A stretch of DNA of 64,000 nt from contig CM077648.1 in the NCBI GenBank assembly GCA_039707465.1, positions 77,252,119-77,316,118 on the forward strand. Reading direction: 5' to 3'. The translations under genes were made by a program, and so were the position numbers. The notes under the pieces were generated by a model. That model had not been told where the DNA came from. It ran no database searches and was given only the letters and a program-made list of their open reading frames with translations. Below, one piece after another: positions 1 through 10,850 of this stretch. Source of the DNA: Rhabdophis nuchalis (Eukaryota > Chordata > Lepidosauria > Squamata > Natricidae). Position 1 is the stretch's first letter, and each line of letters begins with the position of its first letter.

Positions 1-166
1 TCAGATTTTGAAGTATTTCTAAACAATTTTATAAAGAGAACTAGCTATACCCGGCCACGCGTTGCTGTGGCCCAGTCTGGTTAAATGGCCAACCAATCTG
101 TGTGTAGATCTACACCTGCACACATACACCCAACCACCATATAAGCCCCAACCTACCTACCTACTG

Positions 167-205
<39 letters not shown>

Positions 206-1345
206 ATCCCTCTACCTACCTACCTACTGTATTTCTTTCTTTCTCCCTCTACCTACCCTACCTATTGTATTTCCCCCTCTCTATCCCTCTACCTACCTAC
301 CTACCTACCTACCTACCTACCTACTATATTTCTCCCTCTCTATCTATCGCCCTATCTACCTACCTGCCTACCTACTGTATTTCTCCCTCTCTGTCTATCC
401 CTCTACCTACCTACCTACCTACCTACCTACTGTATTTCTTTCTTTTTCCCTCTATCTACCTACCTACCTACTGTATTTCCCCCCCTCTATCCCTCTACCT
501 ACTTACCTACCTACTGTATTTCTCCCTCTCTGTCTATCCCTCTACCTACCTACCTACTGTATTTCTTTCTTTTTCCCCTCTATCTACCTACCTACTGTAT
601 TTCCCCCCCTCTATCCCTCTACCTACCTACCTACCGTATTTCTCGCTATCTATACACCTACCTACCTACCTACCTACGGTATTTCTGCCTCTCTGTCTAT
701 CCTTCTACTTACCTACCTATTGTATTTCTTGCTTTCTCCCTCCACCTACCTACCTACCTACCTACCTACCTACCGTATTTCTCCCTCTCTATCTATCCCC
801 CTATCCCTCTACCTACCAACCTACTGTATTTCTCCCTCTCTGTCTATCCCTCTACCTACCTACCTACTGTATTTCTTTCTTTTCCCCCTCTATCTACCTA
901 CCTACTGTATTTCCCCCCCTCTATCCCTCTACCTACCTACCTACCGTATTTCTCGCTATCTATACACCTACCTACCTACCTACGGTATTTCTGCCTCTCT
1001 GTCTATCCTTCTACTTACCTACCTATTGTATTTCTTGCTTTCTCCCTCCACCTACCTACCTACCTACCTACCTATCTACCGTATTTCTCCCTCTCTATCT
1101 ATCCCCCTATCCCCCTACCTGCCTACCTACTGTATTTCTCCCTCTCTGTCTATCCCTCTACCTACCTATCTACTGTATTTCTCCCTATCTATCTATTTCT
1201 CCCCCTACCTATGTACCTACCTACCTACCTGCCTACCTACCTACTATATTTCTTCCTTTCTCCCTCTACCTACTTACCTACCTACCTACCTACCTACCTA
1301 CTGTCTCTCTCTCTCTTTCTCTCTTTCTCTCTTTCTCTCTTTCTC

Positions 1346-1377
<32 letters not shown>

Positions 1378-1440
1378 TCCACCTACCTACCTACCTACCT
1401 ACCTACCTACCTACCTACCTACATACCGACCTTATTTCTG
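1..1440. repeat. Pyrimidine-rich (CTAC)n-type array with higher-order repeat
   Basis: The stretch is made of CTAC/CCTA runs alternating with short CTGTATTTCTCCCTCTC-like spacers, ending in CTTT runs at 1310-1378. A block starting TGTATTTCTCCCTCTCTG recurs at about 515, 825 and 1131, so a higher-order unit of roughly 306-310 bp has been duplicated. Long open frames here result from a stop-free tetranucleotide repeat and are not genes. Confidence 0.93.
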
Positions 1441-1460
1441 CCTCTCTATCTATCCTTTGG

Positions 1461-2133
1461 GGGTCATCTAGTCCAACTCCCTGCTAGGCAGGAAGCCCTA
1501 TACCCATGATGGCGAACCTATGGCACGGGTGCCACAGGTGGCACACGGAACCATTTCTTAGGCCACTCGAGGCATTGCCCTATCAGCTTCAGTTTGTATG
1601 TGTGCCCTGGCCAGCTGATTTAGGCCTTCTTTTGAGGCCATTTTTTGCCTTCTGGAGGTGGGGGAAGGCTGTTTTCACCCTCCCCAGGCTCCTATAAACC
1701 ATCTGGAGCCTGGGGATGACGTAAAAAGCATTCCAAATGCAGGGGGTCTTGCACATAGCATTATGGATGTGACACACCTGTGCACATCGCCCCTGCACTC
1801 CCCCTGCTATTGGCACTTGAGCCAAAAAAGGTTAGCCATCACTGCCCTATACCATTTCAGACTAATGGCTATCCAACATCTTCTTGAAGACTTCCAGTGT
1901 TGGGGCATTCACAACTTCTGGAGGCAAGTTGTTCCACTGATTAATTGTTCTAACTGTCAGGAAATTTCTCCTCAGTTCTAAGTTGCTTCTCTCCTTGATT
2001 AGTTTCCACCCATTGCTTCTTGTTCTGCCCTCAGGTGCTTTGGAGAATAGCTTGACTCCCTGTTCTTTGTGGCAACCTCTGAGATATTGGAAGGCTGCTA
2101 TGCTGTCTCCCCGTCCCTCTTTTATTAAACTGT
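1461..2133 (-). mobile_element. CR1-type LINE 3' fragment, split by a hAT MITE
   Basis: This reads as the reverse complement of a CR1 3' end (the TCATCTAGTCCAAC block, then the C-terminal ORF2 region). It matches the corresponding part of the long CR1 copy at 4797-9569. It is interrupted by the MITE at 1504-1844 and bordered on both sides by the pyrimidine repeat, whose motif resumes at 2130-2160. The 5' truncation falls at ATTAAACTGTATTT, the same place as in the next fragment. Confidence 0.82.
1504..1844. mobile_element. Non-autonomous hAT MITE, 341 bp
   Basis: The ends are imperfect inverted repeats (CCATGATGGCGAACC at the left; CAGTGATGGCTAACC as the reverse complement of the right). The element is flanked by the 8-bp direct repeat CCCTATAC (1496-1503 and 1845-1852). 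An 8-bp duplication is the hAT signature. A second copy of the family lies at 4264-4656 in the opposite orientation. No transposase is encoded. Confidence 0.85.
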
Positions 2134-2162
2134 ATTTCTCCCTGTCTCTCTATTCCCCTATC

Positions 2163-2530
2163 TACTGTAATACAATAATACAATAGCAGAGTTGGAAGGG
2201 ACCTTGGAGGTCATCTAGTCCAACCCCGCTGCTCAAGCAGGAGACCCTATGCCGTTTCAGACAAATGGTTTTCCAGTCTCTTCTCTCTTCAATGTTGGGG
2301 CATCCATAACTTCTGGTGGCAAGATGTTCCACTGGTTAATAGTTCTCACTGCCAGGAAATTTGCCCTCAGTTCTAGGTTGCTTCTCTCCTTGATTAGTTT
2401 CCACCCATTGCTTCTTGTTCTGCCCTCAGGTGCCTTGGTGAATAGCTTGACTCCCTCTTCTTTGGGGCAACCCCTGAGATATTGGAAGGCTGCTATCATG
2501 TCTTTCCTAGTCCTTCTTTTCATTAAACTG
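2163..2530 (-). mobile_element. CR1-type LINE 3' fragment
   Basis: It starts (3' end) with an AATAC-type tail and the GAGTTGGAAGGGACC block. It then reads into the ORF2 C-terminus; an 88-residue open stretch (2257-2523, minus) has the family's TRSNGWKLIKERSNLE segment. It ends at the same ATTAAACTGTATTT junction as the fragment at 1461-2133. Confidence 0.82.
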
Positions 2531-4079
2531 TATTTGCTGTCAGATGGGTGATTCTTTGTAACAGTTTGGTTCAGTTGGTATTAAACAGTTTAAAGCAGCT
2601 GCCTGGCTCCATTTTTTTTACCTCAGAGAACAGTCCTGAGCAGAATTTCCCCCCCCCCCCTCTATGGGCCACCTGGGAGTTTGCTATCCTCTGTGCCTTT
2701 TTGGCCCCAAGAGGCCGCCGTATGAGGCTTTTCCAACACTGGCAGTTGAAAAGCAGTTTGATGGGCGTGGCTACAGGGATGTTAAATCACATTTCAGTGA
2801 GTACATTTTTGTGTGTGTTATTTGTACACAACACACGTGTGCTAGGCACAAAATGATTTGGTATTCTATTATCCGAAGTGCTTCGCTACGTTGTGTGAAA
2901 GTTTCGTTTAAATCGGTCTGGTACTTTTTGAGATTAGTGGATTCGTACAAACTATTTTACATTTTTATTTATATAGATAAGTAAGTCATAAAAACAAAAA
3001 TGCAGAACAGATGACAAAGAAAGCTGAATTCTAGTTTCCCATTGTCTCTCTTTCTGATTGATCTCACACAATTCTTAACCGCCTTATTCCCACTTCATTC
3101 ATTATGTTTCTTCTGACATATATAGCACTCTGTTATCACAAACAAGTGGGCAGCTGTATGCTGTCAGAAATCTCTTGATAAGTTGGACTAGAAACAGGCA
3201 TTCCAGAAAACAACTCTCATAAGCATCTTTATTATACAAAAGGCAGTGAAGCCATTGTGAAAGAATTCCAGTAACCGCAATGTGTCAAATGTAGACACTG
3301 TTTATATTATCCTGCTGATCTGACCATTAAAAATTAGTTATATAATTTCCTACTAATTTAAGAAAATATGCAAACATTGCATGACTGCTTAAAAATAGGA
3401 TTAATACTTCTATTAATCTTATTCATAAAGAGGAGAGAGAACAATACCAATTCCATGATATATGTAGATACCATTACACAGCTATTTTTAACAGAAGTAT
3501 TATGAGGATAGTTTATCTGAACCCCACCTGGGATTGGTTGCTGAGCTGCTGCCCAGCTGTCTCTCACACAGCTATACACTGAGGGAAATCCCCCCCCCCC
3601 AGCCTGGTTTCAAATGTATCTTTCTTTTGCCCCTCAAATATTCCCATTCTTATTTTAGGAGCTATCTTGCTACAGACAGCCATACAGAGACTGGTTCTCC
3701 TTTAAAAGTACTGCTCTCCTTTTATTAATAAATAAAATTGATTTCCCACAACCTGTTTGGTTGGAAAGAAGATAGGGAAAGCACACAGAGCTCAGACACT
3801 GAATTCTTTCCAATCCTTAATAATAGCATTACTGTTGGCCACATAACAAGGAAGGTAGCAAAACAACGCATACAACAGAACAATAACATTCTGTGCTACT
3901 GCAGAGGTGCCTCTCTAACACTGATGAGGCAGGGTTTGCTTTTTTTTCCAGCATCTCGATAAATGGACTGAATTCTAAGTCTTTTACATTTCTCTCTAAT
4001 AATTAATTGGAGTGAAAACACAGAATATATGCCCCCCCCCCAACCACTTTACATTTGGACAATTAGACCACCTTTTATC
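2531..4079. other. Intergenic stretch, no gene recognised
   Basis: No coding region is supported. There are C runs at 2651-2660, 3591-3600 and 4033-4040. The segment at about 2850-2985 ends in TTTTTATTTATATAGAT and resembles the 3' end of an RTE-type retroposon, but I cannot place it firmly. The rest looks like ordinary AT-rich non-coding DNA. Confidence 0.5.
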
Positions 4080-4170
4080 TGGGATGGTATAAGGACTCCT
4101 CTCTTGGGGAGGGGGTTAGACTAAAAGACCTCCAAGGCCCCTTCCAACCCTATGATTCTATGAATGTTAT
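4080..4170 (+). mobile_element. CR1 3'-end stub
   Basis: A short sense-oriented CR1 terminus, GGTATAAGGACTCC to CCTTCCAACCCTATG, followed by a GATTCTATGAAT tail typical of CR1 octamer ends. It is heavily 5' truncated. Confidence 0.7.
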
Positions 4171-4263
4171 CACCCATTCCCATTACAGAAGCAGGAAGAG
4201 AGATGGAATTTAGAATGGATTAGTTAGAGGCATTTCAAGCTATTTCCCAACACTCTCCTATAG

Positions 4264-4656
4264 CAATGACGGCCAACCTTTTTCTTATGGTGTGCCAAAA
4301 TTGTGTGCGTGTGTGCGATACCGCATGTCCACAACAATTCACTCCTCCCCGCCACCTGTGCATGAACCCTCCCCAGGCTCCGGAGGTTTTCCAGAAGCCT
4401 GGGAAGGGTGAAAAGGGCCTCCCCCAGAAGCCCTCTGGAAGCCGGAAACGGATTGTCTCTGAACTTCCGGTTGGGGCTGCTTTCCACCCTCCCCAGCCTC
4501 TGGAGGTTTTCCTGAAGCTTTGCGAGGGCAAACATGCCCCCCCCCAGCCCTCCGGACAGGCGAAATATCAGATGGCACAGCTGACAGCTGGCATGCCAGC
4601 GAATATGGCTCTGCATGCCACTTGTGGCACAGGTGCCATAAGGTTCGCCATCATGG
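4264..4656. mobile_element. Non-autonomous hAT MITE, 393 bp
   Basis: Flanked by a perfect 8-bp duplication TCCTATAG (4256-4263 and 4657-4664). The termini are CAATGACGGCCAACC and the reverse complement of CCATGATGGCGAACC. This is the same family as 1504-1844, inserted in the opposite orientation. The open frames inside it on both strands are not conserved between the two copies. Confidence 0.88.
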
Positions 4657-5125
4657 TCCTATAGGTTGCTTTGGGAAATTTTGTTCTAAAATACTCTTCT
4701 CTGCTGTTCCCCACTGGACCTGGCTCATTTTTTTACTTAATCTTTCTTTTGTTGTCTTCTCACACTGCAGTACACCAAATATGATCCCATACTGTATCAG
4801 AAGATACAATACAATACAATACAAAAGCAGAGTTGGAAGGGACCTTGTAGGTCTTCTAGTCCAACCCCCTGCGTGGGCAGGAACCTTATACCATTTCAGA
4901 CAAATGGCTATCTAATATCTTTTTAAAGACTTCCAGGGTTGGGGCATTCACAACTTCTGGAGGCAAGCTGTTCCAGAGGTTAATTGTTCTAACTGTCAGG
5001 AAATTTCTCCTTAGTTCCAAGTTGCTTCTCTCCTTGATTAGTTTCCACCCATTGCTTCTTGTCCTGCCCCCAGGTGCCTTGGAGAATAGTTTGACTCACT
5101 CTTCTTTGTGGCACCCTCTGAGTTA

Positions 5126-7755
5126 TCAGAACACTGCTATCATGTCTCCCCTGGTCCTTCTCTTCATCAAACTAGACATACCCAGCTCCTGCAACCGTTC
5201 TTCATATGTTTTAGTCTCCAGTCCCCTAACCATCTTGGTTGCTCTTCTCTGCACTCTTTCCAGAGTCTCCACATCTTTTCTACATCGTGGCGACCAAAAC
5301 TGTATGCAGTATTCCAAGTGTGGCCTTACCAAGGCACTATACAGTGGCATTAACACTTCACGTGATCTAGATTCTATCCCTCTGTTTATGCAGCCTAGAA
5401 CTGTGTTGGCTTTTTTGGCAGCTGCTGCACACTGCTGGTTCATATTTAAATGGTTGTCCACTAGGATTCCAAGATCCCTCTCACAGTTGCTACTATTGAG
5501 CAAGGTACCACCTATACTGTACCTGTGCATTTTGTTTTTCTTGCCTAAATGTAGAACCTTACTTTTTTCACAATTGAATTTCATTTTATTAGATAGTGCC
5601 CAATGTTCAAGTTTGTCAAGATCCTTCTGTATCTTAAGCCTATCTTCTGGAGTGTTGGCTATTCCTGCCAGCTTGGTGTCGTCTGCAAATTTGATGAGTT
5701 CCCCATTTATCCCCTCATCCAAATCATTGATGAAGATGTTGAAGAGTACTGGGCCGGAAACAGAGCCTTGGGGGACTCCACTGCATACTTCCTTCCATGT
5801 AGATGCAGTTCCATTGAGGACTACACGTTGAGTGCGGTTGGTCAGCCAGTTGCGAATCCATTTGATGGTGATGTTGTCTAACCCACATTTTTCTACTTTA
5901 TCTAATAGTAGGTTATGGTCTACTTTATCAAATGCCTTACTGAAGTCCAAGTAAATTATATCGACAGCATTTCTCTGGTCCACTAATTTTTTCACTTTGT
6001 CAAAGAATGCAATTAGATTAGTCTGGCATGATCTGTTTTTGACAAACCCATGTTGGCTTTTGGCTATTACTTTGTTTGCTTCTAGGTGTTCACTTATTTC
6101 TTGCTTAATTATCTTTTCCAGAATCTTTCCTGGTATTGAGGTCAGGCTGATGGGTCTATAGTTTCCTGGATCTATTTTTTTTCCTTTTTTGAAGATGGGA
6201 ACCACATCAGCTCTTTTCCAGTCTTCTGGCAGTTCCCCGGTGCTCCAGGATCTCTGAAAGATATAGTTCAGTGGTTCTGAGATCTCGTCTGCCAGTTCCT
6301 TCAGAACCCTGGGGTGTAATCCATCCAGTCCTGGTGATTTGAACTCGTCCAGGGCAGACAGATGCTCACTTACAATTTTCTTCCCTATTTCAACTTGTGT
6401 TCCTAATCTGATTTTTGTGGTGCTGTTTTTGATTGGTTGGACTGTTTTATCCCTTTGTGTAAAGACAGATGCAAAAAATGAGTTAAATAATTCTGCTTTC
6501 TCCCTGTTGCTCATCATCTTCTTGCCATTTTCTCCCAGCAGTGGACCAATTGTTTCCTTAACCTTTTTCTTGTTTTTAACATGTTGGAAGAAGCTTTTTT
6601 TGTTATTTTTTACTTTTTTGGCAAGCCTTTCTTCATTGCGAGCCTTAGCTTTCCTCACTTCATCTTTACAGGCTCGGGCTATTTGCTGATATTTTGCCTT
6701 AGTTATGTCCCCCTCTTTCCATTTTTTATATTTATCCTTTTTGTCTTTCAATTTGTCAGAGAGTTCTTTATGCAGCCATGCTAGTTTCTTTTGGGAACTG
6801 TTATTTTTCTTCTTCATTGGTATTGCGCTGGACTGGGCTTTTATAATCTCATTTTTCAAAATTTCCCAAGCTTCTTGAGTTGTTTTTCCCTTGAGGATTC
6901 TCATCCATGGAATCCTTCCCAAGCTCTCTCTAAGTTTATTGAAATTAGCTCTCTTAAAGTCTAAGACTCTAGTTTGACTTTGTTCTACCACTTTTGTTTG
7001 CATAATGTTGAATTCCAATATTTCATGATTGCTTGCCCCCAAAGTTCCTGTAGCTTCTACACCTTCCATCATTTCCTCTCTGTTAGTGAGAATTAAGTCC
7101 AATATTGCTGATCCCCTTGTTCCCTTCTCTACCTTTTTGGAAACAAAGTTGTCTGCTAGGTTTGTTAGCAACCTGTTGGATCTTCCACTTGGTGCAGAGT
7201 TTGTTTCCCAATTGATGTCAGGGTAGTTAAAATCTCCCATTACTATTGTAGTGTGCTTCCTACATACCTTAGTTAGCTGGTTAGCAAAAAGTTCATCCAC
7301 TTCCTCTGCTTGGTTGGGTGGCTTGTAGTATATAGACCTATGACAATATCATCCCCCCCCCCACCTTTAATATTGACCCAAATACATTCAAGATAGTTCT
7401 CATCATTGTTGTGCTCTATTTCTGTAGAGATGTAATTATTTCTTATATATAGTGCAACTCCACCTCCTCTTTTATTTGGTCTATTTCTTTTAAATAATTT
7501 AAATCCTTCTAGCTGTATGTTCCATTTGTGGATTTCATCCCACCAAGTTTGTGCAATGGCAACAATATCATATCTGCCCTCATTTACTTGAATTTCTAAT
7601 TCACCCTGTTTATTCCTCATACTCTGTGCATTGGTGTATAGACATTTGAGTCCATTTTGATTGACCCTGTGTTTACTGTCTACGTAACCTGTGTTATGCC
7701 TGACTATGGTTCTCTTTGCCCCTATTTCTTTGCCACTTGTATGGTTCATGCACAT
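5126..7755 (-). pseudogene. CR1 ORF2: endonuclease-reverse transcriptase, broken
   Basis: The reading starts at 7755 with an AP-endonuclease-like domain (LYTNAQSMRNKQ, then QTWWDE). After a frame change it continues with VMGDFNYPDINW, a long linker, and a reverse transcriptase (FLDFSKAFD-type block, GVPQGSVSGPVLF, and the catalytic FADD). The break is at about 7330, where an extra TA pair in GTATATAG shifts the frame between the two endonuclease halves. Near 5126 two stop codons (TGA TAA) interrupt the C-terminus where related fragments read Gln-Tyr. The protein would nick target DNA and reverse-transcribe the element's RNA, but this copy cannot make it whole. Confidence 0.88.
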
Positions 7756-7913
7756 GGTATGGCACTCACTGTTAATTGTTTGGTTTTGCTTGACAGCAGT
7801 GGTGATAATATTACCCGCACAAACATCTATGTTACATGCACTGATAACCCTATGAATTTTAGTTTGCTGGGGACAGAAATGTTCTTTATCTATTGATTCT
7901 CTGTCCCCACTAT

Positions 7914-8942
7914 TCAGTTTAAATGTTTAGCCAGGAAATCTGTGAATTTAATGCCAAGTAACTCAGTCCCTTTCTTGGATGGGTGCAAACCATCTCTTTT
8001 GTACAGTTTATCATTGGACCAGCTGCAGGCATCATGACTAATAAAACCAAAGTGTTCCTTTTTACGCCACTCCTTTAGCCACACATTAAACTCTGCTATG
8101 CGCTGGCCCTTTCCTTTTTGTTCCTTGTATACTGGTATAACCTCTGAGAAGATAAGCCTACAACCTGTACTACTAAGTTCGTACCCCAAACTCTGGAAAT
8201 CATTCTGCACAGAAACTACATCTTTTTGGGACAGGTCATTTGTGCCAAGATGTATAATAGCATCAACTTCACAGTCCTTACTTGCATTCTTGACTATCTT
8301 AAGAATACGCCTCTTGTCTCTGCTGGCTGTAGCACCCGGCAAACACCTGACATCTTTCAAAACCTCCATATCCTTACCTAAGTTTACATCCCTTACGATT
8401 GAGTCACCAATCAGAAGGTGACTTCTCTTTTTGGGTACCTTGCTCTTGTTGTGCGACTGATGCATGATCCCTGATTCACACTTTTGCATTTCTGAAGTAA
8501 GTTCTTCACTTTGGACCACAATCCCCTGCTTATTTGAGTCGTCATTATTACCTTGACCTGTCATTTTAGTATCCCCATTAAGATCAGCAAGGGCGCTATA
8601 TCTGTTATGCTGGGACACAGCAAAAGTTTTTTGTTTGTGGTTCACAGCTCTCACCCTGCCAGATCCCACAGTTGTCCAGACTGCTCTTCTTCTGTGGGAT
8701 CTTTGCGGTAGAGGAAGCTGGTAGTATGGCATCTCCACAGGGTGGAATGGCCGAATTGGACACTTAATTTCTGCCTGGAGAGCACAAATTACAGATTCAA
8801 GATATGTGATGTGTCTATGTAATCTATTAATTTGTCTGCAAAGGGGACAGTATCCAAATTTGAAAAGAGTACTGCGGAAGACAGGTGCAAAACAGTTATT
8901 ACATTGAACTAAGCCAGTCACTTTGAAATAAAATACAATCAC
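7914..8942 (-). CDS. CR1 ORF1 protein with SGNH/GDSL-like esterase domain
   Basis: A 342-residue open frame. The N-terminal 40 residues have paired cysteines (CNNC and CPLC) that could form a zinc-binding module. Residues about 60-170 are low in recognisable motifs. The C-terminal half reads as an SGNH hydrolase: LLIGDSIVRD carries the nucleophile Ser in GDS, HLGTNDL gives the GxND block, and DGLHPS near the end supplies the Asp and His. Esterase domains of this type are known in CR1 ORF1 proteins, where the role in retrotransposition is unclear. The frame is intact, although ORF2 next to it is broken. The start is the first Met after the tandem 5' region. Confidence 0.82.
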   Translation of the reverse strand: MIVFYFKVTGLVQCNNCFAPVFRSTLFKFGYCPLCRQINRLHRHITYLESVICALQAEIKCPIRPFHPVEMPYYQLPLPQRSHRRRAVWTTVGSGRVRAVNHKQKTFAVSQHNRYSALADLNGDTKMTGQGNNDDSNKQGIVVQSEELTSEMQKCESGIMHQSHNKSKVPKKRSHLLIGDSIVRDVNLGKDMEVLKDVRCLPGATASRDKRRILKIVKNASKDCEVDAIIHLGTNDLSQKDVVSVQNDFQSLGYELSSTGCRLIFSEVIPVYKEQKGKGQRIAEFNVWLKEWRKKEHFGFISHDACSWSNDKLYKRDGLHPSKKGTELLGIKFTDFLAKHLN

Positions 8943-9008
8943 AGTCTTAAGCGCACAAATCTAGAATGTATTATTTCTATTTTTGCTTTATAGATATGTT
9001 AGACCTCT

Positions 9009-9569
9009 GTGTTTCTTGGCCTCCCCTCTCTCTCGGCCAAAAGCTCCTCCCTCTAGCCTCAAGAAGTTCAAATGGGGAAATAATGCAGCTTACTCTCTTG
9101 TAGTTCTATGTTTCTCCTTGCCTCCCTCCTCACGGCCAAAAGCCCCTTCCTCTAGCCTCAAGAAGTTCAAAATGGGGAAATAATGCAGCTTACTCTCTTG
9201 TAGTTCTTTGTTTCTCCTTGCCTCCCTCCTCACGGCCAAAAGCTCCTCCCTCTAGCCGCAAGAAGTTCAAAATGGGGAAATAATGTAGCTTACTCTCTTG
9301 TAGTTCTTTGTTTCTCCTTGCCCCCCTCCTCACGGCCAAAAGCTCCTCCCTCTAGCCACAAGAAGTTCAAAATGGGGAAATAATGTAGCTTACTCTCTTG
9401 TAGTTCTTCGTTTCTCCTTGCCCCCCTCCTCACGTCCAAAAGCTCCTCCCTCTAGCCTCAAGAAGTTCAAAATGGGGAAATAATGTAGCTTACTCTCTTG
9501 TAGCTCTATGTTTCTCCTTGCCTCCCTCCTCACGGCCAAAAGCTCCTCCCTCTAGCCACAAGAAGTTCA
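9009..9569. repeat. 100-bp tandem repeat, about 5.6 copies
   Basis: A unit containing CCTCACGGCCAAAAGC, CTAGCC and AAGAAGTTCAAAATGGGG recurs every 100 bp, with unit starts near 9009, 9109, 9209, 9309, 9409 and 9509. Copies differ by a few substitutions. The array lies immediately 5' of the CR1 ORF1 start in element orientation, so it is probably the element's own 5' UTR. Confidence 0.93.
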
Positions 9570-9604
9570 AAAAGATAATCAAGATATACCAAGCTCCCTG
9601 TACT

Positions 9605-9714
9605 CAGGACTGTCAAACTCCTGGCCTGCAGATCACGCCCATGCCCAGTTTAGTGAAGAGGGAAAAAGTCCCGATATGTCACGTGACGCCACCATGACGA
9701 GTTTGACACCCCTG
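9605..9714. mobile_element. Short hAT-like MITE
   Basis: It runs from CAGGACTGTCAAACTCCTGGCC-like sequence to GAGTTTGACACCCCTG, giving inverted CAGG-GTGTCAAACTC termini. No convincing 8-bp duplication is visible. It shares ends with the elements at 38613, 44208 and 48612. Confidence 0.6.
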
Positions 9715-10315
9715 CTTTACATAATTTGTATGCAATTTTATAGTGGTTTGGAGTAGAACCAACTGCAACTATAGAACTATTTCTAACATCTAAAAGCAGG
9801 AACTTAACCTGCCTTCCTTCCTTCCTCAGCATACGTATGTTAATATAACAGTATACCTACAATCTGTCAATACTTGCTTTCCATAGTCCTGGACTTATTT
9901 ATAATTCTGTCTCTAACATCTTTTCCAAGTCTAGGACTCTCTGGGCTACCTTCAGGCTCCTCAATTCTCCCCTCCCTTTTGACTATAAATTGGGAGGAGG
10001 CATCCTCCACGACCCTGCTTTGAATAGCAGTTCCATTACTAAATCATCAAAGCTTAATATCAGCATTGGGGTAATACATCTCAATCATTACAGATTATTG
10101 ACTAGATTTTAAGAAACCTTCTGAAAATTTGTCGCATTGAAAATTAACAAATTATTAATGTTGGAGCAGTGCTTTCCCTAGCCTTACATAAATTATACTC
10201 TAAATACAGCTCCCACCTCACCAGTGATGTACAAAAACAGCAAACAATGTAAAACTAGATTAAAATGTGGAGTCCTAATTCTGCATTCAAGAGGCTTTTG
10301 CGCCATACATTAAGC
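9715..10315. other. Intergenic, nothing recognised
   Basis: AT-rich sequence without a supported gene or repeat. Confidence 0.5.
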
Positions 10316-10512
10316 CAGAGGTCTCATTTTCGCGGCCCGCAGGCCAATTGTGGCCCGCAGGACGGTATTTTGTGGCCCCCACCGTGATATGAAAGTATAA
10401 TATTAGTATTAATATTAGTATTAATATTAACATAAGGAATCCCTTATGCGGCCCAGCCTCACCCAGCCTCTGCCTCCAGTGGCCCTCAGGTAAATTGAGT
10501 TTGAGACCCCTG
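10316..10512. mobile_element. hAT MITE, 197 bp, intact
   Basis: The termini are CAGAGGTCTC and GAGACCCCTG, with an 8-bp duplication CATTAAGC at 10308-10315 and 10513-10520. The interior has GC-rich GCGGCCCGC blocks and an ATTAGT/ATTAAT run. A near-identical sister copy starts at 12973. Confidence 0.88.
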
Positions 10513-10850
10513 CATTAAGCTAACTTAAGCTTGTTGCTTGTTCATAACAAGTTGTGTGCATCCAGAAAGCATAGTTTACGAAGTATGGTTTATGGCTTCA
10601 TTTATAATGCAAACCCTATGAATTTTGTCTTTCACAAATCCATACTGGGTGTTGTGAACATAGCCAGAGTATGAGTTTGAGTCGCTTGCATCTGAAACTC
10701 ACACTTTTCAAGCAATGCCCTTTCGAGATTGTACCCATCTGCCAGTCTCCTGTTCGCATCCTGCACACTGAGAGGGGTTGGGGGAAAAACGGCCCGATCT
10801 GATAAGAGAGGGAAGGATAACCCGAGTTTGGCCCGGAGGATCATCTATCT

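Larger units (their letters stand above)
4797..9569 (-). mobile_element. Near full-length CR1/L3-type LINE
   Basis: On the minus strand the order is tandem 5' units (9569-9009), ORF1 (8942-7914), ORF2 with endonuclease and reverse transcriptase (7755-about 4990), a short 3' UTR and a pentanucleotide tail (AATAC units at 4806-4825 on the + strand). Few vertebrate CR1 copies keep both ORFs, so this is long for a CR1 insertion. ORF2 carries one frameshift and in-frame stops, so the copy is not autonomous. It lies about 2.3 kb upstream of ZDHHC17. Confidence 0.88.

Noticed and set aside
62..1509. Open frames of 255-469 codons rich in Tyr, Leu, Pro and Ser
   Set aside because: They come from a stop-free CTAC-type repeat in all three frames and show no domain or codon bias.
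4224..4664. Open frames of 79-132 codons on both strands
   Set aside because: They fall inside a hAT MITE with a perfect 8-bp duplication; the sister copy does not keep the frames.
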